From Orrella dioscoreae (GTDB lineage Bacteria > Pseudomonadota > Gammaproteobacteria > Burkholderiales > Burkholderiaceae_B), in NCBI RefSeq assembly GCF_900089455.2, contig NZ_LT907988.1, positions 2,542,001-2,606,000 of the forward strand: a DNA stretch of 64,000 bases, given 5' to 3'. The translations under genes and the position numbers were made by a program. Below are positions 44,123 to 51,479 of this stretch, one piece after another. The notes beneath the pieces are model-generated. The model was not told where the DNA came from. It did no database searches and was given only the letters and a program-made list of their open reading frames with translations. Position 1 is the stretch's first letter. The number at the start of each line of letters is the position of its first letter.

Positions 44123-44758
44123 TTACTGCCCTGCGTGCAGGAAAAGCGGGGTGACGCGGGTCGCGGGCGGCGGCGATACCCGGCGCTGCTTCACCGCCAG
44201 ACGGTCGCGCCAGACCCCCAACAGGCGGCATTCCGGGGAAATGCCCGACTGCGCGGCAGCAGCGCCGAGAGGGGCTTGCGCCAGGACTTCCTCCAGCAGG
44301 GAAACTACCTGCTCGTCGCGGGTCATGGCGGCCAGGGTTTCGACGAAAGTCGAAACATCACGCGTGACCTCGCGGATATCCGCGCCGACAAAATCGCGAA
44401 ACAGCAGGTTGTAGACCAATTGCTCATGGAGCGCCTGGGGACTTTCCATGTCATACAGGGCTTGCAGGATCAACGTCCGCAGCATGGTGATGCTGGGCGG
44501 GGCCTGGTAACGCTCGTTGGCCTGCCGCAGTATCTCGGCGGCGCGGCGCTGCAATTCGGCGTCCACGTGCTGGCGCAAGGCCATCAGCGGGTGATCCGGC
44601 AACACTGGGTCGGCGGTGCCCAGCCGGCGGCGCCAGGTGTCGTGGGAGACGATCCAGATCCAGGGCGAGCCATACCGCGACACCATGACGGGCTGCTGCC
44701 ACGATGACTCCGCGAGTTTGGAAAGCTGCTTCTTCAGGTCGGTGGTTCCGAGGTTCAT
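44123..44758 (-). CDS. Phd/YefM-like domain fused to DUF772-like transposase N-terminal domain (paralogue B)
   Basis: A 211-residue paralogue of the preceding gene. The Phd-like part reads PVMVSRYGSPWIWIVSH near residue 23. The transposase-like part, MLRTLILQALYDMES then YNLLFRDFVGAD, is closer to the IS5-type pattern than in paralogue A. It is followed by SLLEEVLAQAPL, a helix also shared with transposases. A C-terminal tail of ~30 residues is unique to it. The two genes run in the same direction, 104-110 bases apart, behind an AT-rich spacer. No toxin gene with the size or motifs of a Phd partner is adjacent, so a classical toxin-antitoxin pair is unlikely. Confidence 0.6.
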   Translation of the reverse strand: MNLGTTDLKKQLSKLAESSWQQPVMVSRYGSPWIWIVSHDTWRRRLGTADPVLPDHPLMALRQHVDAELQRRAAEILRQANERYQAPPSITMLRTLILQALYDMESPQALHEQLVYNLLFRDFVGADIREVTRDVSTFVETLAAMTRDEQVVSLLEEVLAQAPLGAAAAQSGISPECRLLGVWRDRLAVKQRRVSPPPATRVTPLFLHAGQ

Positions 44759-44988
44759 GATTTGTCTCTCGATGGCAGCGATACAATCGGTGATACCTTA
44801 AGACGAGATTCACGCACAAAACCCGAACACTTAATCAGAAAAAATCGGGAGAAAATAAATTCAGGGTTCAATAAAACCCGCGGATCCGCTGAAACTTAAG
44901 TGTCCAAACAGTGCGCATGTCCGTTTTTAGCTTACGTGATAATACGCAGCCTTGCCGTGTTCCTGATTATTCGCGGACAAATGAAAAC
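44759..44988. other. AT-rich, dyad-dense spacer upstream of the Phd-DUF772 gene pair
   Basis: No gene is visible. The stretch is much richer in A and T than the rest of the window. It contains ACACTTAA (44827-44834) mirrored by TTAAGTGT (44896-44903), a further CTTAAG near 44797, GGGTT-N6-AACCC (44864-44879) and CCCGA...TCGGG (44822-44849). These could be operators of the adjacent DNA-binding-like proteins or a silencer-bound promoter. Confidence 0.5.
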
Positions 44989-45018
44989 GCCAACGCGGAA
45001 CACAGGTTCCGCGTTGGC
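44989..45018 (-). terminator. Terminator behind the FecR/VreR-like gene
   Basis: A perfect 12-bp stem, GCCAACGCGGAA / TTCCGCGTTGGC with a 6-base loop, is followed on the minus strand by GTTTTCATTT. It ends the surface-signalling transcript 24 bases after its last gene. Confidence 0.85.
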
Positions 45019-45042
45019 GCGACAGTGCAAGACTGAAAGGAT

Positions 45043-46035
45043 TTAGCTGAGCAGGACGATATTGCCCGGCAGGCTGCGGGCATCCACCCGGAAAGCCAGG
45101 CTGATCTGCCGCAGGACCTGATCGAGATCATCGATGCGGAAACGGCCGCTGAGCGGCAATTGCGCGACCGACTGCTTCAGCAGGACGACCTTGCCGGGCC
45201 GGTAACGGTTGATCTCGTCGATGACGTCGACCAGGGCGGTTTGCCTGAACAGCAGCACGCCATCGCGCCATGCCGAGGCGGCTTCGATATCGACCGCGCT
45301 GGTGGCGCCCAGCGCCACACGGTCGTATTCCACCTGCTCGCGCTCACGCAGTACCAGGGTCCCTGCGCTGTGCCGGACGCTGACCTCGCCCGACAGGCAG
45401 GTCACGCAGGTACGGTCCGCCAGATGGCGGACCTCGAAGCGCGCCTGGCCGGCACGGGCTTCGGTGCGCCCTGCCCCGGCCAGCACGGCAAACGCGCCGG
45501 TGCTGCGGGCGGTATCCACGGCTGCCTCGCCGTCGAGCAATTCAATGGACCGGCCTCGGGCCGCTCCCTCGCCGCGCACGGCGACCCGCGTGCGCGTATT
45601 GAGGTCGAGCTCGACCTGGCTGTCGAGCACCACGTGGCGCTGTTCGCCCGTGCCCGTGCTGTAGTCCGCGCCCAGCGCACCCAGGGAAAGCCCGAGCATG
45701 GGCTGCGCCACCACGGCCACGGCGCCCGCGCCTGCCGCGGCCAGGCCGCCGACCAGTAAACGGCGGCGCATCGGCCGTGTCGCGGCCTCCCGGGCAGGAC
45801 GCCGGGCCGGCAGAGGATCGCGATTGGACACGCTGGCGCCTGCGACACCGATAGCCTGCCAGACACGCTGCGCGCGCGCGAAGGCGGCGGCGTGCTGGTC
45901 GCTGCGGGCGCACCACTGGCGCATGGCATCCGCGTCGTCGGCGGTTGCCGCGCCGGATGTCAGAAGACGCACCCAGGCATGGGCCTCGGTCTCGAGGGAT
46001 CCCAAGACTCGCGCGTAGCGGTCGGGGGTACTCAT
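45043..46035 (-). CDS. FecR-family anti-sigma regulator (VreR-like)
   Basis: A 330-residue inner-membrane sigma regulator. The N-terminal cytoplasmic domain (AHAWVRLLTSGAATADDADAMRQW, sigma-binding; core AHAWVRLL) runs to about residue 80. A single membrane segment follows RRRLLVGG near residue 105, then the periplasmic FecR domain (QRHVVLDSQVELDLNTRTRV, core LDLNTRT) and an STN-like C-terminus. It is transcribed after the ECF sigma gene, 136 bases apart. It would hold the sigma factor inactive until signalled by the STN protein encoded first in the cassette. Confidence 0.9.
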   Translation of the reverse strand: MSTPDRYARVLGSLETEAHAWVRLLTSGAATADDADAMRQWCARSDQHAAAFARAQRVWQAIGVAGASVSNRDPLPARRPAREAATRPMRRRLLVGGLAAAGAGAVAVVAQPMLGLSLGALGADYSTGTGEQRHVVLDSQVELDLNTRTRVAVRGEGAARGRSIELLDGEAAVDTARSTGAFAVLAGAGRTEARAGQARFEVRHLADRTCVTCLSGEVSVRHSAGTLVLREREQVEYDRVALGATSAVDIEAASAWRDGVLLFRQTALVDVIDEINRYRPGKVVLLKQSVAQLPLSGRFRIDDLDQVLRQISLAFRVDARSLPGNIVLLS

Positions 46036-46171
46036 AGGATAGGTGTGCTCGCAGTCAATGGACGGATGCGGTGAGCGGGCAAGGGGCGGCATGCATCGCC
46101 GGGATGCCTGCAACGTCACCGACTTCTTCAAGTATTGAGACGAAACTCATCTCGCAAACCCGCCCACGTTG

Positions 46172-46678
46172 TTACTTCTCATTGAACATTTCGGCGCAAT
46201 GCTCATGGGCGCGCTTGAGTTCGCGCTGCACGACCCGCACGGAAATGCCCAGGCGTTCGGCGATTTCGTTCTGGGGCGTGCCATCCAGGCGGACCGCCAG
46301 GAGGATCGCGCGCCGGCGCGCCGGCATGGCCTCCATCGCCTGCGTCAGGATGTCGCAGTCCGACCGGGTCAAGGCGATGCTTTCGGGCGTGGCGCCCGCG
46401 TCTTCCAGGTCCAGCAATTCGTCGATCTGGGCGGCATTGAGCAGGTGCTTGTTGGCGCGCTGCTGGTCCACGGCGATATTGACAGCCATGCGCAACAGAT
46501 AGGACTGCGGGCTGGAAACCTCGCCGACGCCGGTCTCCTTGCTGTTCAGGCGCAGCCACGTGTCCTGCAGGGCATCGCCGGCCATGTCGGCACTGCCCAG
46601 GCGCCGCGTCAGGCGGCCCTTGAGGTCGTCGTAGCGCGAGACCAGGAAAGTCCTGAGCGCGAGGAGGCCATCGCTCAT
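46172..46678 (-). CDS. ECF RNA polymerase sigma factor (FecI/VreI-like)
   Basis: A 168-residue extracytoplasmic-function sigma factor. Region 2 contains AGDALQDTWLRL (near residue 33) and region 4 the helix-turn-helix TPQNEIAERLGISVRVVQRELKRA (core EIAERLGIS). It sits between the STN protein and the FecR-type regulator, the vreA-vreI-vreR order known from Pseudomonas aeruginosa PUMA3. Its targets are unknown; its own operon is a usual one. Confidence 0.92.
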   Translation of the reverse strand: MSDGLLALRTFLVSRYDDLKGRLTRRLGSADMAGDALQDTWLRLNSKETGVGEVSSPQSYLLRMAVNIAVDQQRANKHLLNAAQIDELLDLEDAGATPESIALTRSDCDILTQAMEAMPARRRAILLAVRLDGTPQNEIAERLGISVRVVQRELKRAHEHCAEMFNEK

Positions 46679-46705
46679 GCGCGCGCTCCCGTATCCAGCG
46701 ATCCT

Positions 46706-47509
46706 TCATCGACCGTCATCGCAACTCGCCGTCCTGCCCGCTGAAAGCGGCAACATGATCATCGTAAATGGCTGCTCGAAACCTGGCGGCGGCGGACCGA
46801 CCACTGCTCTTTCCAGGGACCTCAGCAACGCGTCATCTCTTGCGGGCAAGCCTGTCGAATCGAGCAGGCGGATCCGCTCCAATCTTCCCGCGGCCGACAC
46901 CCAGAACTGCAGGGCGGCACGGAAATCTTCCTTGGCCAGCAAGGGGTCCCTGCACAGCGCTGCCCGCAGGGCACCCTGCACCGTGCCGTAGTACTGACGA
47001 TACCTTCCCGCTTCCGGCCGGGAAGCCGCCGGCGTGGAGGCTCCGCGCGGGGATTGCGGCGCACCCACGAGCACCAGCGCATTCTGGCTCGTGTAGCGGG
47101 CCGACAGGCCCGAGCCCGCCAACAGCCGCCGCAAGGCCTCTCCGGCCTCGAGGCGCCCCGACACTGCCTGGGACCGCCTGCCTGTGACCAGCGTGCCCAG
47201 ATACACCACGGACACGCCCGTCACGGCGCCGTATTGCTCCAGCGCATCCTGCAAGGTTTGCGCCGCGATATCGAAATCAAACACCCGCTTCGCGTGATTG
47301 CTCGCGTCGGCCTGTTCGGCTGGCGCGGGCATCGTCCAACTGGCCGTCGGCAGGCTCGCGCAGGACAGGACGAGGAACGCGGCCAATGCCCAGGCGACCC
47401 GATGGCCTTGCAAAGGAAAACCAGCGCTCGCAGGCCAGACGCGATGCATTGCGCTGCCACAGGCAGCCGCCTTGCCTGGATCACCTTGCACGGGAAAATC
47501 TGGGCGCAT
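46706..47509 (-). CDS. STN-domain signalling protein without receptor barrel (VreA-like)
   Basis: A 267-residue exported protein. A hydrophobic segment (AWALAAFLVLSCASL) precedes an STN domain (residues ~72-148, FDFDIAAQTLQDALEQYGAVTG and LLAGSGLSARY). The C-terminal ~75 residues (RAALQFWVSAAGRLERIRLLDSTG) resemble the TonB C-terminal domain. STN plus TonB-like end, with no TonB-dependent beta-barrel, matches VreA of the PUMA3 system. It heads the cassette, 27 bases before the sigma gene. Start uncertain: 47509 or 47449, neither with a good ribosome-binding site. Confidence 0.75.
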   Translation of the reverse strand: MRPDFPVQGDPGKAAACGSAMHRVWPASAGFPLQGHRVAWALAAFLVLSCASLPTASWTMPAPAEQADASNHAKRVFDFDIAAQTLQDALEQYGAVTGVSVVYLGTLVTGRRSQAVSGRLEAGEALRRLLAGSGLSARYTSQNALVLVGAPQSPRGASTPAASRPEAGRYRQYYGTVQGALRAALCRDPLLAKEDFRAALQFWVSAAGRLERIRLLDSTGLPARDDALLRSLERAVVGPPPPGFEQPFTMIMLPLSAGRTASCDDGR

Positions 47510-47870
47510 TTTTCAAGCGAGCCAGCTTACCTGTCACATATTGCGGGCGCATGACGTGACCACTCCATTTCAGGGGCCGCAATGGGCGCGGATCGGGCGT
47601 GCCGACTTGCCGGATGCGCGCCGGGGCGATCCAGTATGCATGCGAAACCCAGGCGGCGCGATCCCCCTTCAATGGGGGCTTATTTGCACATATTCGGTTG
47701 TCATCTTCTGTAATAAATTCATGCCCTCTGCACGATAAGTGATAATCCCCTACAATCTGCTGCGTTTTTCCCGTTCTTTACCGGTATTTGACTTGCACGC
47801 GCGCCGCGTGCCGGGTGGGTGGTTCCGCCCCGGTTGCCCGCGCCTCCCTCCGCTTCCTGCCCGACGCCTA
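47510..47870. other. Divergent region between the VreA-like gene and the NlpC/P60 gene
   Basis: A 361-base gap with no supported gene. The part from about 47690 to 47760 is AT-rich and includes GATAAGTGATAATC (47734-47747) followed by TACAAT. These may be promoter elements or half of a Fur-like box reading toward the NlpC gene. A longer frame starting at 47739 is rejected for the NlpC protein because its first 44 residues look non-coding. Confidence 0.45.
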
Positions 47871-48515
47871 ATGACGCCGCCACAACGACATCACGCGCCC
47901 GCCTCCGTTTTTTCGGCAGTGCCGCGCCCCCGCGCACTGCTTGCCCTGCTCCTGCTGGCCGCTGCGCCCCTCGCCGCCCAGGCCACGCCGCAAGATCCCA
48001 CGCCGATCCGCATCGAGCTCAAGCCTCAGTCCGTGGCGACCGAAAGCGCGCTCAAGCGTCCGTCGGCCAAGCCCGTCAGGCTGGAAACCTGGATGCGCCG
48101 CCATGCCAGGCAGACGGTGGGCGAACGCGTGGTGACGGCCTCGCTGGCCGAAATCGGCACGCCCTATTCCTGGGGCGGCGACAATCCCGAAGACGGTTTC
48201 GACTGCAGCGGACTGGTGCGTTTCGTCTTCGCCAAGATTGCGGACATCGATATGCCGCATCGCGCTCGCCAGCAGCGCACGCTGGGCAAGCCGGTGAAGA
48301 CCGCCCAGCTGCAACCCGGCGACCTGGTGTTCTTCAACACCATGCGCCACCCGGCGTCCCATGTCGGCATCTATATCGGCGAAGGCAAGTTCGTCCACGC
48401 GCCGTCGCGTGGCGCCAAGGTTCGCGTCGACAAGCTCAGCAACAGCTACTGGGCCAAGCGCTATACCGGCGGGCGCCGGTACCTGGAACAGGAAACGCTG
48501 GCCAGCGCGAGCTGA
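47871..48515 (+). CDS. NlpC/P60-family peptidoglycan hydrolase
   Basis: A 214-residue exported cysteine endopeptidase. The signal peptide has the hydrophobic run ALLALLLLAAAPLAAQA near residues 23-40. The catalytic cysteine is in DGFDCSGLVRF near residue 117, and the histidine in SHVGIYIGEGKFVHAP near residue 165 follows. It should cut peptide cross-links or stems of murein. The ATG at 47871 places the signal peptide about 20 residues in. The 3' end converges on an SDR gene. Confidence 0.9.
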   Translation: MTPPQRHHAPASVFSAVPRPRALLALLLLAAAPLAAQATPQDPTPIRIELKPQSVATESALKRPSAKPVRLETWMRRHARQTVGERVVTASLAEIGTPYSWGGDNPEDGFDCSGLVRFVFAKIADIDMPHRARQQRTLGKPVKTAQLQPGDLVFFNTMRHPASHVGIYIGEGKFVHAPSRGAKVRVDKLSNSYWAKRYTGGRRYLEQETLASAS

Positions 48516-48519
48516 TCCC

Positions 48520-48539
48520 CCGCGCCCGGGCGGGCGCGG
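48520..48539. terminator. Hairpin between the NlpC/P60 and SDR genes
   Basis: CCGCGCCC-GGGC-GGGCGCGG lies right after the NlpC stop; only a pyrimidine-rich tail follows. Possible terminator for the converging genes. Confidence 0.45.
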
Positions 48540-48589
48540 ACACTCTTCCTCTTCTTGAAGGGCCCGACCAGGCCCCGTTCACGTCCTGT

Positions 48590-49348
48590 TCAGCCGCGTC
48601 CCACGAAGGGCATGGTCGTCGCCATGATGGTGATGAACTGCACGTTGGCTTCCAGCGGCAGGTCGGACATGGTTGCCACCGCGCGCGCCACATGGGCGAC
48701 ATCCATGCGGGATTCCTGCTTGCGGGAGCCATCGGCCTGGAGAATGCCGTCGGCCATGGGTTGGGTCATGTCCGTGGCGGCGTTGCCGATGTCGATCTGT
48801 CCGCAGGCGATGTTGTAGCCGCGGCCATCCAGCGAAATGGACTTGGTCAGGCCGGTGATGGCGTGCTTGGTGGCGGCGTAAGGCGCCGACATCGGCCGCG
48901 GCGACTGGGCCGAGATCGAGCCATTGTTGATGATGCGTCCGCCCTGCGGATCCTGCGCCTTCATGATGCGCATGGCGGCGCGTGCGCACAGGAACATGCC
49001 GGTGAGGTTGACGTCGACGATCTCACGCCAGACATCCACGGGAATCTCGTCCACCGGCAGCTCGGGGCTCATGCGCCCGGCATTGTTGAACAGCACGTCG
49101 ACGCGGCCGTACTCGCGCTGCGTCTGGTCGAACAGGCCGCGCACGGACTCCTCATTGGTCACATCGGTCGGCACGACGAGCGCACGCAGCGCGTCGTCGC
49201 CTGCCGCCGTGCGGGTTTGCTCAAGCTGTTCGCGCCGGCGTCCGGCCAAGGCCACGCGGTAACCGCAGGCAAGCAGTTCCAGGGCGACCGCTCGACCGAT
49301 GCCTGTTCCCGCGCCGGTAACCACCGCTACCTTGTTCTGCACACCCAT
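48590..49348 (-). CDS. SDR-family NAD(P)-dependent oxidoreductase
   Basis: A 252-residue classical short-chain dehydrogenase. The cofactor loop is [10 protein letters not shown] (TGxxxGIG) near residue 11; NNAG is near residue 89; the catalytic serine is in NGSISAQSP and the YxxxK pair in YAATKH near residue 155. The arginines around residue 37 (GRRREQ) favour NADP(H). Single gene, flanked by unrelated neighbours, so the substrate cannot be inferred. Confidence 0.9.
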   Translation of the reverse strand: MGVQNKVAVVTGAGTGIGRAVALELLACGYRVALAGRRREQLEQTRTAAGDDALRALVVPTDVTNEESVRGLFDQTQREYGRVDVLFNNAGRMSPELPVDEIPVDVWREIVDVNLTGMFLCARAAMRIMKAQDPQGGRIINNGSISAQSPRPMSAPYAATKHAITGLTKSISLDGRGYNIACGQIDIGNAATDMTQPMADGILQADGSRKQESRMDVAHVARAVATMSDLPLEANVQFITIMATTMPFVGRG

Positions 49349-49518
49349 GCTGACTCCTGATTGATCCGGGGTGGCAGCATGCTAGCGCATCCAATTTGCC
49401 GCAACGCACCCAAAAGGACGTTCGTATCCACCGGGAACAGACGGTTGCATGTGCGGAGATCGGCAGTAACAGGGACGCCCGGCAGGCACCTGTCGCGCCG
49501 CCAGGCAAGCGCGCGGGA

Positions 49519-50379
49519 TCAGGCCGTGCCGGTAGCCACGGGCGCGCCGGGTTGGGCGCTCCATTCGCTCCAGGAGCCCGGATACAGCGTCGCGCCGCCC
49601 AGGCCGGCCACTTCCATGGCAAGCAGGTTGTGGCAGGCAGTGACGCCCGAGCCGCATTGCGCCACCACGCGCGCCGGCGCCGTGTCGCCCAGTATGGCGG
49701 CGAACTCGTCACGCAGCGCCGCGGGCGACTTGAAACGCCCCTGGTCCGTAAGGTTGTCCTTGAAGAACCTGTTGCGCGCGCCCGGGATATGTCCGCCCAC
49801 CGGGTCCAGCGTCTCGTTTTCCCCGCGGAAGCGATCCGCGGCGCGCGCATCGATCACCAGGCGATCACCCGCTTCGACATGGCCACGCAGCGTGTCGTAG
49901 TCCACGCGGTTGACAAGCGAGGGCGCCGGCGCGTAACGGCCCGCCGCGCGCGCGGGAGTGGCCAGGTCGCTGGCGGGAAAGCCCGCGTCGCGCCAGGCGG
50001 CCAGGCCGCCATCCAGCACCGCGACGGCCTCATGCCCCGCCCAGCGCAGCATCCACCACAGGCGCGCGGCGTACATGCCGCCGGCATTGTCATACCCCAC
50101 GACCTGCATGCCAGGCTCCAGGCCCAGGGCGGCCATGCGGGCCGCGAATTCTTCCACGGTGGGCAGCGGATGACGGCCGTTGCGGCCGGTCTTGGCCGTG
50201 CTCAGGACGTCGTCCAGGCTGACGTAGACCGCGCCCGGCACGTGGGCCGCGTCATGCGTGCGGCGTCCTGCCTGCGGGTCGGTCAGGTCGAAGCTGCAAT
50301 CGCAGACCAGCACGGCGGCCGGATCGGCTTGCAGCAGGGACTGGAGTTCGTCGGGCTGGATCAGCGTGGTGTACGGCAT
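49519..50379 (-). CDS. sseA: 3-Mercaptopyruvate/thiosulfate sulfurtransferase
   Basis: A 286-residue two-rhodanese-domain enzyme that moves sulfur from 3-mercaptopyruvate to thiol acceptors or cyanide. The active-site loop CGSGVTA (near residue 243) is the mercaptopyruvate-type motif, as opposed to CRxGxR of thiosulfate-preferring rhodaneses. The N-terminal inactive rhodanese repeat has [15 protein letters not shown]. It diverges from gmk, 91 bases apart. Confidence 0.92.
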   Translation of the reverse strand: MPYTTLIQPDELQSLLQADPAAVLVCDCSFDLTDPQAGRRTHDAAHVPGAVYVSLDDVLSTAKTGRNGRHPLPTVEEFAARMAALGLEPGMQVVGYDNAGGMYAARLWWMLRWAGHEAVAVLDGGLAAWRDAGFPASDLATPARAAGRYAPAPSLVNRVDYDTLRGHVEAGDRLVIDARAADRFRGENETLDPVGGHIPGARNRFFKDNLTDQGRFKSPAALRDEFAAILGDTAPARVVAQCGSGVTACHNLLAMEVAGLGGATLYPGSWSEWSAQPGAPVATGTA

Positions 50380-50470
50380 GCGGGGACACTCCTTATATGA
50401 GAAGGCCAGTGTAAGGCTGCCGCCCCATTTTTGTTATTCTTCGTCCTTCGCTTCATCTCCTCGAATTCCC

Positions 50471-51145
50471 ATGTCGTCTGCACGCGCCGGTAACGTGTTC
50501 ATGGTCGCCGCCCCCAGCGGGGCCGGCAAGTCCAGCCTGGTCAATGCGCTGCTCGAGCGCGATCCCAGCATCCGCCTCTCCATTTCCTGCACCACGCGCG
50601 CGCCGCGGCCCGGCGAAGTGGATGGCCGCGAGTATCGTTTCGTCGACGTCGAGCAGTTCAAGCGCATGCGCGACGGGAACCAGTTGCTGGAATGGGCCGA
50701 AGTGCACGGCAATTTCTATGGCACGCCCCGGGATGTCATCGAGTCGTCCACGGCCGAAGGCCATGACGTGCTGCTCGAGATCGACTGGCAAGGCGCGCGC
50801 CAGGTGCGCGGCCATTACCCTGCCGCCATCGGCATCTTCATCCTGCCGCCCTCCATCGAGGCGCTGGAAAGCCGCCTGCAGAAGCGCGGCCAGGACGACA
50901 GCCATGTGATTGCCCGCCGCCTGCTGGCCGCGGGCGGCGAAATCGCCCACGCGCCTGAATTCGAATATGTTATTATTAATCAAGAATTTAGCGTCGCATT
51001 GAACGAGCTTTCACAAATCGTTCAAGCGACGCGTTTGCGATTCCTGTCGCAAGCAGCGCGGCATCCCGAACTCTTTTCGCAGTTGAGCATCACGCCGGGC
51101 GTCAGCCAGGCTGGCGCAAAGTCCTCGGCGACGCCTTTGGCCTGA
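50471..51145 (+). CDS. gmk: Guanylate kinase
   Basis: Phosphorylates GMP to GDP; 224 residues. P-loop [11 protein letters not shown] near residue 15, GMP-binding [19 protein letters not shown] near residue 39 (core [12 protein letters not shown]) and the [10 protein letters not shown] segment are intact. The ATG at 50471 matches the family's N-terminus. Codons between about 50957 and 51080 are notably AT-rich compared with the rest of the gene. It heads gmk-rpoZ-spoT, a standard order. Confidence 0.95.
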   Translation: MSSARAGNVFMVAAPSGAGKSSLVNALLERDPSIRLSISCTTRAPRPGEVDGREYRFVDVEQFKRMRDGNQLLEWAEVHGNFYGTPRDVIESSTAEGHDVLLEIDWQGARQVRGHYPAAIGIFILPPSIEALESRLQKRGQDDSHVIARRLLAAGGEIAHAPEFEYVIINQEFSVALNELSQIVQATRLRFLSQAARHPELFSQLSITPGVSQAGAKSSATPLA

Positions 51146-51250
51146 GTGAATTCCCATGCGTTGATGTTCACGCGTTAAAGTTCAAGCTCAAGGCCCGAGC
51201 CCGCGCGCTGCGTTGCTCCCCTCTCACCTCATTTTCTCCAGGTAATTGCC

Positions 51251-51454
51251 ATGGCCCGTATCACCGTCGAAGACTGCCTGCAACAGATCCCCAACCGCTT
51301 CAACCTGACGCTGGCCGCCACCTATCGCGCCCGTGAACTGGCCCAGGGCCACGCCGCGCGCGTCGACAGCAAGGACAAGCCCACGGTGACCGCCCTGCGC
51401 GAAATCGCCGCCGGCGTCACCGGCCTGGAAATGCTGCGCAAGGTTCCCACCTGA
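51251..51454 (+). CDS. rpoZ: RNA polymerase omega subunit
   Basis: A 67-residue small subunit that helps RNA polymerase assembly and forms part of a ppGpp site. [19 protein letters not shown] at the N-terminus and the [11 protein letters not shown] segment are typical. It lies between gmk and spoT, 25 bases ahead of the latter, the usual arrangement. Confidence 0.97.
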   Translation: MARITVEDCLQQIPNRFNLTLAATYRARELAQGHAARVDSKDKPTVTALREIAAGVTGLEMLRKVPT

Positions 51455-51479
51455 TTCATCACGCAGCCGGCTTTCCTTC

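Noticed and set aside
43452-44758. Classical type II toxin-antitoxin locus
   Set aside because: Only Phd-like halves are present; neither neighbour is a Doc-, RelE- or PIN-type toxin, and the partner domain is transposase-like.
43452-44758. Complete insertion sequence
   Set aside because: No DDE catalytic residues, no flanking terminal inverted repeats and no target-site duplication could be found.
47734-47747. Fur box upstream of the NlpC/P60 gene
   Set aside because: GATAAGTGATAATC matches only the first half of the 19-base consensus; equally likely to be promoter -10 sequence.
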